Origin: Rapana venosa
Lineage: Eukaryota > Mollusca > Gastropoda > Neogastropoda > Muricidae
Assembly: GCA_028751875.1 (NCBI GenBank)
Contig: CM054145.1
Span: 10,595,591 to 10,659,590, forward strand
Length of the DNA stretch: 64,000 nt
Direction of reading: 5' to 3'
The notes beneath the pieces were generated by a model. That model saw only the letters and a list, made by a program, of their open reading frames with translations, was not told where the DNA came from and made no database searches. A program made the position numbers and the translations under genes. Below are positions 14,373 through 24,765 of the stretch, piece by piece. How positions within the stretch are numbered: position 1 is the stretch's first letter; every line of letters starts with the position of its first letter.

Positions 14373-15370
14373 TACTACTACCACCCCTACTACTACCCCT
14401 ACCATTGCCCCTACTACTGCTCTTACTCCTTCTCCTACCTCTACTATTACCCTTACTACTACCCCTGCTACTACTTCTCCCCCTACTATGCCATTACTTC
14501 TACCCCTACTACTACTCCTACTACTACTAATACCCGCTGCGACTACTCCTACTACTACTACGACTATGATTACTGAATACTCCTCTTCCTCCTCCTCCTA
14601 CCTCTACTATTACCCTTACTACTACCCCTGCTACTACTCCCCCTACTATTGCCATTACTTCTACCCCTACTACTACTCCTACTACTACTAATACCGCTGC
14701 GACTACTCCTAGTACTACTACGACTATGACTACTGAATACTCCTCTTCCTCCTCCTCCTACCCTTAATACTATTCCTACTCCTACTACTACCCCACTCCT
14801 ATCCCTGCTTCTACTCCTACGACTATCCCTACTACTACCTCTACCACTACTCGTACCCCCACTATTACCCCTGCTAGTTCTCCTACTCCCTGCCAATACT
14901 CCTACTATCATCCCCACTAATACCCCTACTCCTACTACCCCTACCACTAACCTTGCTACTACTCCTACTCCTACTGCTACTCCTACCCCTACTACTATGC
15001 CTACCCCTACTACTACCCGTACTATTACCTCTACTCCTACTACTGCTATTACTACCCTACTACTACTCCTACCCTTACTCTTACCCCTACTACTTCTCTG
15101 ACTCCTACCCTTCTACTCCTACTGCCCCTAGTCCCACTACTGCTCCTTCTACTACTACCACTTCTGCTCCTCCTATTACCCCAACTACTATTACGACTAC
15201 TGCTTCTACTCCCACTGCTATTACGACTATGTCTACTACTACTTCTACTCTTAGTACTACTACGACTATGACTACTCGTCCTCCTCCTACTACCACTACT
15301 ACGACTACTGAATACTACTACTACTCCTCCTCCTACTAAAACTCCCCCTCCTCCTCCTACTACTACTACA
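14373..15370. repeat. CTA/CCT-rich satellite, second copy of the ~1.2-kb duplication
   Basis: Satellite lying between the two copies of the 170-bp module. It carries an internal ~190-bp repetition around TACTGAATACTCCTCTTCC (about 14,573 and 14,733). No coding sequence. Confidence 0.85.
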
Positions 15371-15371
15371 A

Positions 15372-15545
15372 CAAAACAGAAGTCAAGTCAAGTCAAAAAC
15401 ACGTTAATCATCCCATCAAGGGCAGTTACTCAACTGACAGGCACATTAATACGAATCATAGTATCAAAAAGACACAAGAAAGCGACATTATTTTCATATT
15501 GGTTTAAACATTCCAAGGCAACTTCAAAAAGAGAGACGGAAGAAA
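15372..15545. repeat. Unique-looking 170-bp module, copy 2
   Basis: Second copy of the module at 14,191-14,372. It marks the end of the satellite field. A short GA/GT run and a G homopolymer (about 15,578-15,592) follow. Confidence 0.85.
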
Positions 15546-15664
15546 CCGGAGAGATAGAGAGAGAGAGTGTGTGTGTGGGGGGGGGGGGGGGGACCCATCA
15601 GGGAGCCCAACCTTCATTCCTATCTTCGATACACAGCACCACGACCTGCCAGTGATGTATACCC

Positions 15665-15908
15665 AAAAGTGAAGGTAAAGCCGTCCCATAACCTATGTGG
15701 TCGTAAGGGGAGCGAGGCGTCAGCGACCTCAGCTTCTCTAGGGGCCAGCATATTGAGGGTGGCGCCCATCTCCTCTCCCTCGCTGCTTTACCTTCTACCT
15801 AAAGAGGCAGGTACCCACTTATACCTGGGGGAACTGTACTGAAGCCAAGGCGCCCAAACGGTCCCCCATCCCCCATCTCGCTCGACGCTGCTTAACTTTT
15901 TACGGCCC
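15665..15908 (-). mobile_element. 5S rRNA-derived SINE (family C)
   Basis: Read on the minus strand the element opens with GTTAAGCAGCGTCGAGCG and a GGGGGACCG block. These align with the internal promoter region of animal 5S rRNA (GTTAAGC..GTCGGGC, then GGATGGGTGACCG). A conserved non-5S body follows, containing GGTACCTGCCTCTTTAGG, a GGGAGAGGAG block and CCCCTTACGACC. Four other copies lie at about 31,258, 47,545, 47,960 and 49,567. It is not a 5S gene, because the outer thirds of 5S are absent. Confidence 0.75.
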
Positions 15909-15962
15909 CTCAGTCTACTACAGTTTTACTGCTGGTAAACCCTTTACTTTCTTAGTGTGTTA

Positions 15963-16163
15963 AAACGAGGATAGCCTAGTGGTTAGGGTTGCGCTTGCAA
16001 TCTGACGGCCCGAGTTCGAACTCTGGTTCGGGCCACCGCCCAGACGCCTGTTCAAGGGGATTTTTCCCCTGGGGTTAACATAAGTGCCGACTCTACTCCC
16101 CCGAAAGTCCTTGGGATGAGACCATAAACCGAGGTCCTGTGTGAGAAAGCATGCAGAACATAG
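15963..16163 (+). mobile_element. SINE-A copy, 3'-truncated
   Basis: The tRNA-like head has an A box (TAGCCTAGTGG, 15,972-15,982) and a B box near GAGTTCGAACTC (from 16,012). It is followed by CCTTGGGATGAGACCATAAA and CCGAGGTCC. The 3' half with the GAGTAGGCC block is missing. Confidence 0.85.
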
Positions 16164-16388
16164 TTATAATAGATATAGTTAGTATATGCCGAAGTACAAG
16201 CTAACACTTTTGTTTGGGCAAGCAAAAAACCACAGCTGAAAGGCAAAACCTTTTTTTCCATTGATATAACAGCACAGTGAAGGTCGTTAACTCAGCTTAA
16301 TAACGAATAGAAACATTTTCCTTTGTGAAATGACAAAAGTCAACTTTACACACATCTGTTCTTCCATACTGACCGACACAGTACTTAC

Positions 16389-16590
16389 CTTCTGCAAGGC
16401 GTCAGATAGGGGCTGCCACCCTGGATGACTGAGGGCATGTCTGAATGGTCGTTCCCTGTGTCAGGGTCTTCCAGTCCTGCCTCCCTCCCTTTGTCTTCTG
16501 CTGATGCTGGCTGCTGGACGATGTTACAGACACATTTGGCAGGAGGGCTGGTCTCTGCGTCAGTGTTGAAGGCGGCAGCTCTGCACTTTG
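16389..16590 (-). CDS. Candidate internal exon of an unidentified gene
   Basis: A 202-nt minus-strand segment is bounded by a strong acceptor (pyrimidine-rich TTTTCTCTACAG before 16,590) and a near-consensus donor (AG/GTAAGTAC after 16,389). It stays open in one frame, entering with two bases that complete a codon and leaving with two bases of the next, so 66 whole codons are encoded. The product is hydrophilic, with a short cysteine cluster (KCVCNIVQQ) and an acidic Glu/Asp/Gly/Pro-rich second half. No family is recognised. No partner exon is identified: downstream lies the satellite field and upstream the 17.5-20.4 kb repeat array. Splice signals and composition argue for a real exon, but without partners or homology it could be a pseudo-exon. 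Confidence 0.4.
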
Positions 16591-16725
16591 CTGTAGAGAA
16601 AATAAAGTAACAATGTTTGACAGTGTCTTGTGTCAACTCAGTGCTTGGGTGGATGGTTTTCCCGAGTACATGAGTATAGAAAGTTTTCATGGGAGGTTTT
16701 CCCTTTCCTGCGGTTTATTTCTTAG

Positions 16726-17145
16726 GTAACGCCAACCACAACACACGAACCACCACTGAAATCAACACATCTACGACAACCCTCACCTGTCACGGAAGGA
16801 ATAGGGAGCACTTCTGCACCCAAGGAAGAGCTGACAAATGGACACCGACGAGATGATGCACAAGAATGGAATTGGCTTCACAGACCTGACATCTTCAAAG
16901 ATGAACGCTTCTACCTGCTCCAAGCAGAGACAAACGATGGAAGCCAACAGCCAATGCTGGAACGGCGACCACGAACCCTTCAGAAAAACCGATTCCTCCT
17001 GACTCAAGTCATACCCTCCTATTTAAAGCTACTGCAACTAGCTGACCATCCAAACCTCGTCACGACAGAACTTCACGAGAACTATACTCGCATGCAAATT
17101 GCAGAGAAAGGAATGTGCTGCAACAGCTGGTTCACGCACTCCTGA
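16726..17145 (+). CDS. Unidentified 139-codon reading frame, possible 3' exon or element remnant
   Basis: This frame is open from the TAG at 16,723-16,725 to a TGA at 17,143-17,145. The TAG is also the end of a plausible acceptor (GGTTTATTTCTTAG). There is no ATG near its beginning; the first Met is at 16,954. The composition is protein-like, with mixed charged and aromatic residues, a WNWLHRPDIFKDERFYLLQ segment, a basic ERRPRTLQKNR stretch and a leucine-rich helix-like segment. I do not recognise a family. It could be the last exon of a plus-strand gene, the degraded end of a mobile element, or chance. The opposite strand carries only shorter frames, and its neighbour (the 16,389-16,590 exon) is on the other strand, so the two are not one transcript. 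Confidence 0.3.
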   Translation, partial: VTPTTTHEPPLKSTHLRQPSPVTEGIGSTSAPKEELTNGHRRDDAQEWNWLHRPDIFKDERFYLLQAETNDGSQQPMLERRPRTLQKNRFLLTQVIPSYLKLLQLADHPNLVTTELHENYTRMQIAEKGMCCNSWFTHS

Positions 17146-17415
17146 AAAAGCGTAGCGCACACAGACACTAGCAGCATCACACACGCAGAAAACTAAAACG
17201 GAATTTGCGAACGTGCAACTTTCAAGTAATAATATCCCCATGCTAAAGTCAGATGCGCTGGCTATTGTCAGCGCTAAGCAGCTGACAGATTTTTGCTCAC
17301 TGACACACAAGAGTTGCTGTCTGTGGGCAGGAAGAAGAAGATGCCTGTAAAGTTAGCGTTTCTCAACACTTCAAGAATTGATCCTGACTTCTTAAGCAAG
17401 TGTGTGGCGCGCCGC

Positions 17416-17472
17416 ACACACACACACACAACACACACACACACACACACACAACACACCACACACACACCA
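17416..17472. repeat. CA microsatellite
   Basis: (CA)n with short interruptions, preceded by a GGCGCGCC site. Confidence 0.9.
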
Positions 17473-17529
17473 AAAACCTATGCAAGCATTCTTACCAGAG
17501 TTGCCCCCCAAAAAAAATTAAAGACATTT

Positions 17530-20390
17530 CTCAGTAAAGTATAATTTATTTTTTCACATTTAAAAACACATAAAAATCATATAAACAAATACACTTTTTC
17601 TACACATCCAGCAATCTTACTCCAACATACATTCTTCAAGGGGAAAAAAAACCCCTCTCCCCACAAACTTTCCACACAACTATACAACATGCTACTTTTT
17701 TTTCTCAATCTATCCACTGCTATCCTTAAAATCATAGTGTACACATTTTGCACGATATGATTTTTTATTAAACGAAGACCCCTTCTCCCCACACACTTGC
17801 TATACCATGATAAAACACACTACATTTTTGGGGGGTCTATTTACATTTTTTTTCATTATCTAAGAAAAAAACCCAAACAACTAAGGCACACTTTATCGAC
17901 TACTATACTTAAAATCATATACAGTTAGTCGTCCACATACATATTTCGTTTTATGTATTGGTGTAAAATCTGCCATCAATCTTCCAGCAGAAGATCAATT
18001 CACAGATATGCCACCAACATCAATTTACGTCATTCCAAACTTTCTTAATGCCAATCACATGACGAGTTTTGTTTTTAACAGGGACAAAAACCCAAAATAA
18101 ACAAAACACCAAAAGAAAAGAAAACCTCTCCACACACACTTTCCACATCATTATAGAACATGCTACATTTTTCTTCAATATATTTGATCTCATTATCTAA
18201 AAACAACCAACAAAACAAAAAAACAAAACACGGGCACGCTCTATCCACTATTATACTTAAAACCTTATATCATGTCTTCTTTTGGTAAGATGTGTTGGTG
18301 TAAAATCTGCCATCAGTCTTCCAGCAGAAGATCCATACACAGACCTGCCACCAACATCAGCTAAACTTATTTCACACATTTTCAATGCCAATCACATGAC
18401 AAGCTTTGTTTTTATGCTTTCAAATTTTTCGTGTGATTTTTAAAAGAAAACAAACATTAAAAAAACAGTAAAACAAAAGAAACATAAACTTCAAAACCAT
18501 CAACTAAAATCATTCGACACAATTACCATTGCAATGACAGGACCAAGTTTATCATTCATTTCACATTTAATGCTATTAAAAAAGAAAGACCACTTCTTCC
18601 CACACACTTCCCAGACCATGATACAAACTATTACATTTTTCTTTTCAATTTACATTTGATATGATTTTTAAAAGATCAACAACCCCCCCAAAAAAGAAAA
18701 AGAAAACCAATCAAAAACTCCGGCACGCCTACACTGAAGATCACATAGCATGAAGATGTGTTGGTGTAAAATCTGCTTCTATCTTCTAGCAGAAGATTAG
18801 GACACAGACCTGCCACCAACACCAAAGTCCTTTCATACAGTCAATATCAGAGACCATCACAAGACCAGCTTTTTTTGTTTTCACATTTCATGTGATTTTT
18901 AAAAAAAATGAAACAAAAGACAAGAAAACCTCTCCACACACACATTCCACACCATTATAGAACATGCTTCATTTTTCTTCAATTTACATTTCATCTCAAT
19001 TTACAAAACACACATACACAAAACCCAACCCAAAACACACGCACATTCTATCCACTACTAGACTTACAAACATATATATACCATAAGTCTTTTTTCTGCC
19101 GCGTGTGTTGGTGTAAAATCTTCCATCAATCTTCCAGCAGAAGATCAATCAATTCACAGATCTGCCACCAACATCAGCGAAACTTATTTCACACATTCTC
19201 AATGCCAATCACATGACAAGCTTTGTATTTTGCTTTAAAATTTTATGTGATTTGAAAAACAACAACACTAAAAACAATAAAATTAAAGAAAAGAAAACCT
19301 CTCCACACACACTTTCTACACCATTATTGAACATGCTACATTTTTCTCCAGTTAACATTTTCATCTCATTATCTAAAAAACAAAAATATAAAAGCCAGGC
19401 ACACCCTATTCCCTACAAAACTAAAGGTCATACACCATAAGTCTTCTTTTGTTTACCACATGTGTTGGTGTAAAATCTGCCATCAATCTTCCAGCGGAAG
19501 ATCAATACACAGATCTGCCACCAGCATCAACTAAACTTATTTCACACATTCTCAATGCCAAAGAGATGTGAAGCTTCGTCTTTTGCTTTCACATTCCATG
19601 TGATTTTAAAAAGAAAACAAACAGTAAAAACAGAAAACAAAAGAAAAAGAAAACTTCTCTCCACATACTCTCTACACCATTATCGAACATGCTGTGTTTT
19701 CTTTTAATCTACATTTGATCTCAATATCTAAAAATAATCATAATAATAAAAGAAAAATACACAGGCACACTCTATCCACTGTTAAGACTTAAAATCATAT
19801 ATCGTCAGTCTTCTTTTCCCCCACATGTGTTGGTGTACAATCTGCCATCAATCTTCCAGCGGAAGATCAATACATAGATCTGCCACCAACATCAACTGAA
19901 ATCATTTTACACAATGTCTATTGCAATGACAGGACCAAGTTTATCATTCATTTCACATTTGATGCCATTTGAAAACAAAAAGACCCTTCTCCCCACAAAC
20001 TTTCCACATCATTATACAAACTATTACATTTTTCTTTTCAAATTATATTTGATATGATTCTTTAAAAAAAAATCAAACACAAAAAATCAGGCACGCTTTA
20101 CCCACTACTACACTTAAGATCATAATACAGCATGAAGATGTGTTGGTGTAAAATCTGCTTCTTTCTTCTAGCAGAAGATCAGGACACAGATCTGCCACCA
20201 GCACTATAGTTATTGCACACAATCAATATCAACGACAATCACAGGACCAGATTTCTTTGTTTTCACATTTTATGTGATTAAAAAAATAATGATAAAACAA
20301 AAGACAAGAAGAGCTCTCCACACACTTTTTCCACACCATTATAGAACATTCTACATTTTTCTTCAATTTACATTTCATATCAATTCTTTC
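17530..20390. repeat. ~350-bp tandem repeat array with higher-order structure
   Basis: The landmark GTGTTGGTGTAAAATCTG starts at about 17,955 (diverged), 18,292, 18,758, 19,105, 19,462, 19,827 and 20,140, mostly 310-365 bases apart. Each unit also has CCTCTCCACACACA, AACATGCTACATTTTTCTT, a CAGGCACACTCTATCCACTA-like block and CAATGCCAATCACATGAC. Two subtypes alternate: units at 18,758 and 20,140 read TCTGCTTCTATCTTCTAGC-like, the others CTGCCATCAATCTTCC. A third type carrying TTGCAATGACAGGACCAAG precedes each of the first kind (about 18,525 without its hairpin part, and 19,827). The order is therefore two B units, one C, one A, twice. 17,530-17,955 holds diverged partial units. No coding sequence. 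Confidence 0.85.
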
Positions 20391-20495
20391 TCGGCGATGT
20401 CCGGCTATGTCCTCGGCGATGTTCGGCAATGTCCTCGGCAATGTTCGGCGACGTCCTCGGCGATGTCCGCAATGTCCCCAGCGGTGATGTCCTGG
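20391..20495. repeat. 12-bp CpG-rich minisatellite
   Basis: About eight imperfect copies of TCGGCGATGTCC, with variants such as TCGGCAATGTCC. It abuts the A/T-rich array and contrasts sharply with it in base composition. On the minus strand it is open in more than one frame and lies just downstream of a possible acceptor (GTGTATTTTGGCAG near 20,540), so an exon cannot be excluded. Confidence 0.8.
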
Positions 20496-21025
20496 TCTTC
20501 TGGATGAAGGCAGTGCTTTTTTCTCTTCCATGGGATTCCTGCCAAAATACACACGTTACAATCAATGTCAGTATCATCGTTCATTATACTTTTGGAAACA
20601 GTAGTTTCAATACTTACTGACTTGCACTTTACTGATATTACACAGATTATGAACATGTAATCGTTACTCTTGTAAATAAGCAAAAACTGTCATTAATGTG
20701 CTCATTCATTTTCCTGGAATTTTGCTTATATTTTGTCCATTTTGTGTATGAGCAAAGAAACCGAAACATAAAAAGGTCATACTGACAAAAGACAAATCGA
20801 ATTTGATGAAGCAGGGGCAAAAAGGTCTCAGTTTTAAGTTGCACAGTGATATTTTCCTGCTTAACTTGCCATATTGGATGGTCAGAATGACATACAATTA
20901 AAAATCGTTTGTATCATTATCATGAAGCAACTGACGTTACTGAAACAACAACTACTATCAATAGCAATATTGATTTTTTAAAAATCTGGTTTTGTGGTTT
21001 TATGGGGACTTTACAATGATTCTTA
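20496..21025. other. No feature recognised
   Basis: A/T-rich sequence without a supported gene, repeat family or RNA. Confidence 0.5.
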
Positions 21026-21029
21026 GAAG

Positions 21030-21410
21030 ATAGGCAGCAGAATGGCTAAGACTTTCTCCTACCTACCAAGTAAACAGGGATGTTCTGGGTCCGATTCCCG
21101 GCCTTAATCTTTCCAGTTTGATGAGAAAAGCAAACTGAATGTCACAGTCACCTCAGATAAGACTACAAACCAAGACCCTGAGCACGAATGAAAGCAGAAC
21201 ATCTCGCGCACACGCTAAGAACCCATTACGCCTTTTAGAAGAGCAGGCCATTCCGTGCGGGTAGGAACAGATGACAAAATTTACCATCCCCGAAGTCAGA
21301 ATGCAGCTACCTAAATGGTGGGGAGGGGGAAATACAACTGCACATATGCAAAAATCTCACCATTGGTAAACCTCGGAGCTCTAGCCAATGAATAAAAAAT
21401 AAAATAAAAT
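21030..21410 (+). mobile_element. Diverged SINE with SINE-A middle and SINE-D tail
   Basis: The head contains AGAATGGCTAAGACTTTC and a B-box-like GGGTCCGATTCCCGG. The middle, from CAGATAAGACTACAAACCAAG to GAGCAGGCCATTCCGTGCGG and ATGACAAAATTTA, matches SINE-A. The end, AATCTCACCATTGGTAAACC followed by GAGCTCTAGCC, matches the end of SINE-D at about 22,705-22,742. It ends in an A-rich run. Confidence 0.7.
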
Positions 21411-22202
21411 AATGACTTAACATCAATAAAACTTGGCCCAGGCCAAAAGCTGTGTCAGGTTACTGATGTCAGCCAATTGCCAAGGCCTACATTAAAATGT
21501 TGTTATGTTTAAAATGTTGTGTTGAGATTGCCTTCAGCCATGACAAGCTCTTAACTTAACAACCTGCACTCTCCTTTATAGGAGAAAAAATCCTCTGACG
21601 TCGGAGTATGGCTGCCTATGTGGCGAGGTACTTGAAAATAGTCGTACACGCAAACTTCTCACCCGGTGTACTTCCTATCTCACAGTGATTCCCAGGTGGG
21701 ATGAGTGAGTCAGAGTGCATGTTCTGGGTGACCCCCAGGGTGTAAAGCTGGGGAACGCACCACAACAACAACATCAATAAAACAAAATGGTGGGTAACAT
21801 CAATAAAACAAAATGGTGGGTATGTCTCACAATTCTAATCCATTCCAGAAAAAGTCTCATGGTTTATTATTCGCCTTTCTACTTGTTACACAATGCTCTT
21901 ACTTTTTCATGCAACAAATCATCTTGGTTCAACTTTTGATACAAACTGGTAACCTACAAAAACTGTGGCACTGCCACATCAAAGTGACCATTGCGCAAGA
22001 GAAATCACTTTCTTGATGGATTGTGATAAAATCTTTGGTAGCCAGATATATCACTCTGTTGTCCATTTCTGTACCATTATTCTTTTTAAAAAAAATCATG
22101 CTCTGAATCAAATCTCCGAACACTTTTCAAGCAACTTTGCAGTATTTGCCCTTTTAAGTGTAATATGGTTTGAGCTACCCACCTTTTTGAGGAGATTCTT
22201 CA
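21411..22202. other. Non-coding stretch with SINE-D-like fragment and short duplication
   Basis: About 21,600-21,740 contains a diverged GACGTCGGAGTATGGCTGCC block resembling SINE-D. At about 21,772-21,822 a ~27-bp piece (ATCAATAAAACAAAATGGTG) occurs twice in tandem. Nothing else is recognised. Confidence 0.5.
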
Positions 22203-22385
22203 CCTGGAGGTAACGTCAGTGCTGAAGCCACTCCCCCCAAAAGTCCTTTGGATGAGGCTATACACCAAAGCCCCTTGTGCAAACACACGCAGAACATCTT
22301 GCGCAGCTGTTAAAAATCTGTTCTGCCTTTTTGAAAGAGTAGGCCATTTCGTGCTGGTGGGAATGGGTGGCAACATTTTTAAAAC
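22203..22385 (+). mobile_element. SINE-A copy, truncated at both ends
   Basis: Starts at the GGTAACGTCAGTGCTGAAGC block, then AAAAGTCCTTTGGATGAGGC and GAGTAGGCCATTTCGTGCTG. It is interrupted at about 22,386, where SINE-D begins. Confidence 0.75.
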
Positions 22386-22387
22386 GC

Positions 22388-22745
22388 ATGGGACACATGC
22401 TATAGCCGAGTGGTTAAGACTGTTCGACTTCAATCCCGTGTGTCCATGAAGTCATGGTTTCGATTCTCGGCGGCATCTGGTGAATTAATGGTGAGGATTT
22501 TTATGATCACCCAAGTCAAATGCAGACCTGCCAGTGCCTTAATTATCTTCGTGGATATACACATGCAGAAGATCAAGAATGCACATTAAAAGATCCTGTA
22601 ATTCATATCAGCAATCGGTGGCGTATGGAAACGCAAACATACCCACCATGAAGTCGGAATGTGGCTACCTTTAATGATGAGCAAAAACAGCAGCGCACAC
22701 AAAATCTCACCATTGGTGAACCTCTGAGCTCTAGCCGAGAAGCAA
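22388..22745 (+). mobile_element. SINE-D, tRNA-Ser/Leu-like head
   Basis: The A box TAGCCGAGTGGTTAAG (22,403-22,418) and B box GGTTTCGATTCTC (22,456-22,468) are spaced as in type II (Ser/Leu) tRNAs with a long variable arm. The body has AAGATCAAGAATGCACATTA, GTCGGAATGTGGCTACC and a terminal CTCACCATTGGTGAACC. It has no intact acceptor stem, so it is not a tRNA gene. Confidence 0.75.
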
Positions 22746-24424
22746 TTCATTCAAAAGCTGGGGGAAATTGCTAAAAAAAATTGCTGGATTAAAGGAGAGG
22801 TGGGGTGCTTCAAATTAGTAGTCGGTAAAATATGGTTTAAAGCTACAATTTGAGTTCAGCGTCCTTAATCCAACCCAGATTGGATCGACTGTGACTGACT
22901 GATCCAACTTCCATTTCTGACCACTGGATGGACCAAAACTGACCACAAGTTTGAGCAGGTCAACAACTTTCACTTTCACATACCCCACAATGCAATGCGA
23001 CAGGAGAGTCTTCATGTAGTGAAAACCCTGGCTGCCATTTTGAATTTGGTTGCCAGAGATTTGGTCGACTACTTTTCCCACAAATTTTTCTGTGGGGACA
23101 TCTGACATGGCAAACTTTCATAACTTCTAGACTTCATTTTCAGACAGAGTATTGATGGTGAGTGTGCAATTTCTTCAGACTATAATGACTATACAAATCA
23201 ATTTCATTGGTATAGATTCAGTTATTTTTGTACGGGAATTGGTCTGGAAAATCTGGATTCCATTCCTGCAAGCCGATGCAACAGTCCAGTGTGCCAAATT
23301 TTGTCAATTCTATAATTCGTTACAATTAGCCTGACTTTTCCCTGAAACGGCCCCCTTTTAAAATCCCTCCTTATTGCCTAGCACGCTTAAAGAGGTACAG
23401 ATACAGTAAATTGGACAGTGCAATGCTCCCACATTTAACAATGTCAAGGGTTTTTGGGATTTGTTTTAAGCTTTTTTTAGAAGATGGCATTTTTTTAAAA
23501 AGACTATATAAATCACTGTTGATGTTATAGTACATACTGATAAGAATTTGCATGTAATGACATTTATCTCATACTTGCCATATAAACACTTATTTCCCTT
23601 TCAGATTTTTCCTTTAATGAAGTGCAGGTTTGCCAAAACTTGTCACGGCTACCCAAACACTATTCAAATTCACACCATATCAATCTAGCCCTGGCCCCTT
23701 TACTCACATCAATAGCTCACAAAGCTTTTTGGCCTGGCTAACAAAGAGAAAGGATGAAAATTCATGTTACCTTTCGTGCGTCCGGTAACTGACATGTGTT
23801 GCTGGAGGGCGTGTCTTTTCTCTGACCTGGTTCCAGGGGGCGTATTTGCGAAAAGAGAGAAGCTCAGTGACAGGGAAAATGCTCACAGCTCTCTACTAAA
23901 TCTGAATATCAAAAAGCAATTTTTTAGCCTACATGACTTCAATTTTTTAAACTTATCAGCTAAAATATATCAAAGTTGTCTGAAATAAAGTATATTCACA
24001 ATTGCTAACAAAAGATATATCACTTTCCTCTTTTGCTTTAATAGCTCAAATCTAAAATAATCTTGTCAATTAGGAAATAAAAATCACAAGGATTTTTTAA
24101 GCTGTATCATGGTTGATATTTTGCTCTATTACTTCAGATTTAAATGATTTGACAACACTATAAAACAAAAATTTACATTTAATTTACATTTAATAATTGA
24201 TTGATACCAGAATATCCCCATTCTGAGAACTTTGGGGATAATTGGAATAACTCCATGCTGCAAGCTTAAGTCGGACATATTCCTGACCGTAACTCCATGG
24301 AAACAAAGCTCTCTGAAGGCTTTGTGGAAGCATTTCCTTCCTCCACCCCTACCCTCTAATCTAACAAAGGCCCAGCCAAGCTAGCATCATGTTTCACAAC
24401 ATGGCTTTGTGGCGAGAAGGTTCT
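22746..24424. other. A/T-rich non-coding stretch
   Basis: No gene supported. A 97-codon minus-strand frame (23,108-22,815, ATG start) has unremarkable composition and no recognised motif; I give it little weight. The segment at 23,764-23,890 contains GGGGGCGTATTTGCG and is of unknown nature. Confidence 0.4.
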
Positions 24425-24570
24425 TCTTCGTCGAACGCTCAGACAGCAACTCCTGAGGCCCTGACAAATGCTGCCGTGTGCTGAAGGCCCTTCAGGGGTC
24501 CGAAGAGTTTGTCCCTCATCGGCAGGTCCTGAGAAGGTCCCTGGCTGCTGGGAAGTTTCTGATAACAAAC
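24425..24570 (-). other. Possible exon or repeat fragment
   Basis: On the minus strand a TTTGTTATCAG acceptor-like site is followed by about 120 GC-richer bases open in two frames. One frame ends in VRASGVAV and stop. The distal end (CGAACGCTCAGACAGCAACT, + strand) occurs again at about 49,535-49,560, so this is more likely a dispersed repeat than a unique exon. Confidence 0.3.
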
Positions 24571-24599
24571 GACAACAAAAATAAAATTAATATGACTGG

Positions 24600-24765
24600 A
24601 ATTTAAGGAAAAGAAAAGAGAGTGTGAGTGATGAGTGGGGTGAGAAAGAGAGAGAGAGAGAGAGAGAGGGGAAGAGAAGAGGAGGAGAGAGGGGAGAGGG
24701 GAAAAAGGGGAAGAAGAGAAGAAGAGGAGAGAGAGAGAGAGAGAGAGGAGAGTAAGAAAGAGAGT
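24600..24765. repeat. GA-rich low-complexity tract
   Basis: Purine-only (GA/GGA)n run on the + strand. Open frames on the opposite strand are low-complexity. Confidence 0.85.

Noticed and set aside
1..15370. Telomeric or subtelomeric CCCTAA repeat
   Set aside because: CCCCTACTACTA resembles CCCTAA only superficially; there is no run of true TTAGGG/CCCTAA units.
15963..16036. Functional tRNA genes at SINE heads (also 22,403, 32,409 and 34,575)
   Set aside because: A and B boxes are present but acceptor-stem pairing and a CCA-compatible 3' end are lacking, and each head continues into a SINE body.
22815..23108. 97-codon minus-strand frame starting with ATG
   Set aside because: Length is compatible with chance, and there is no recognised motif or signal; mentioned only within the surrounding region.
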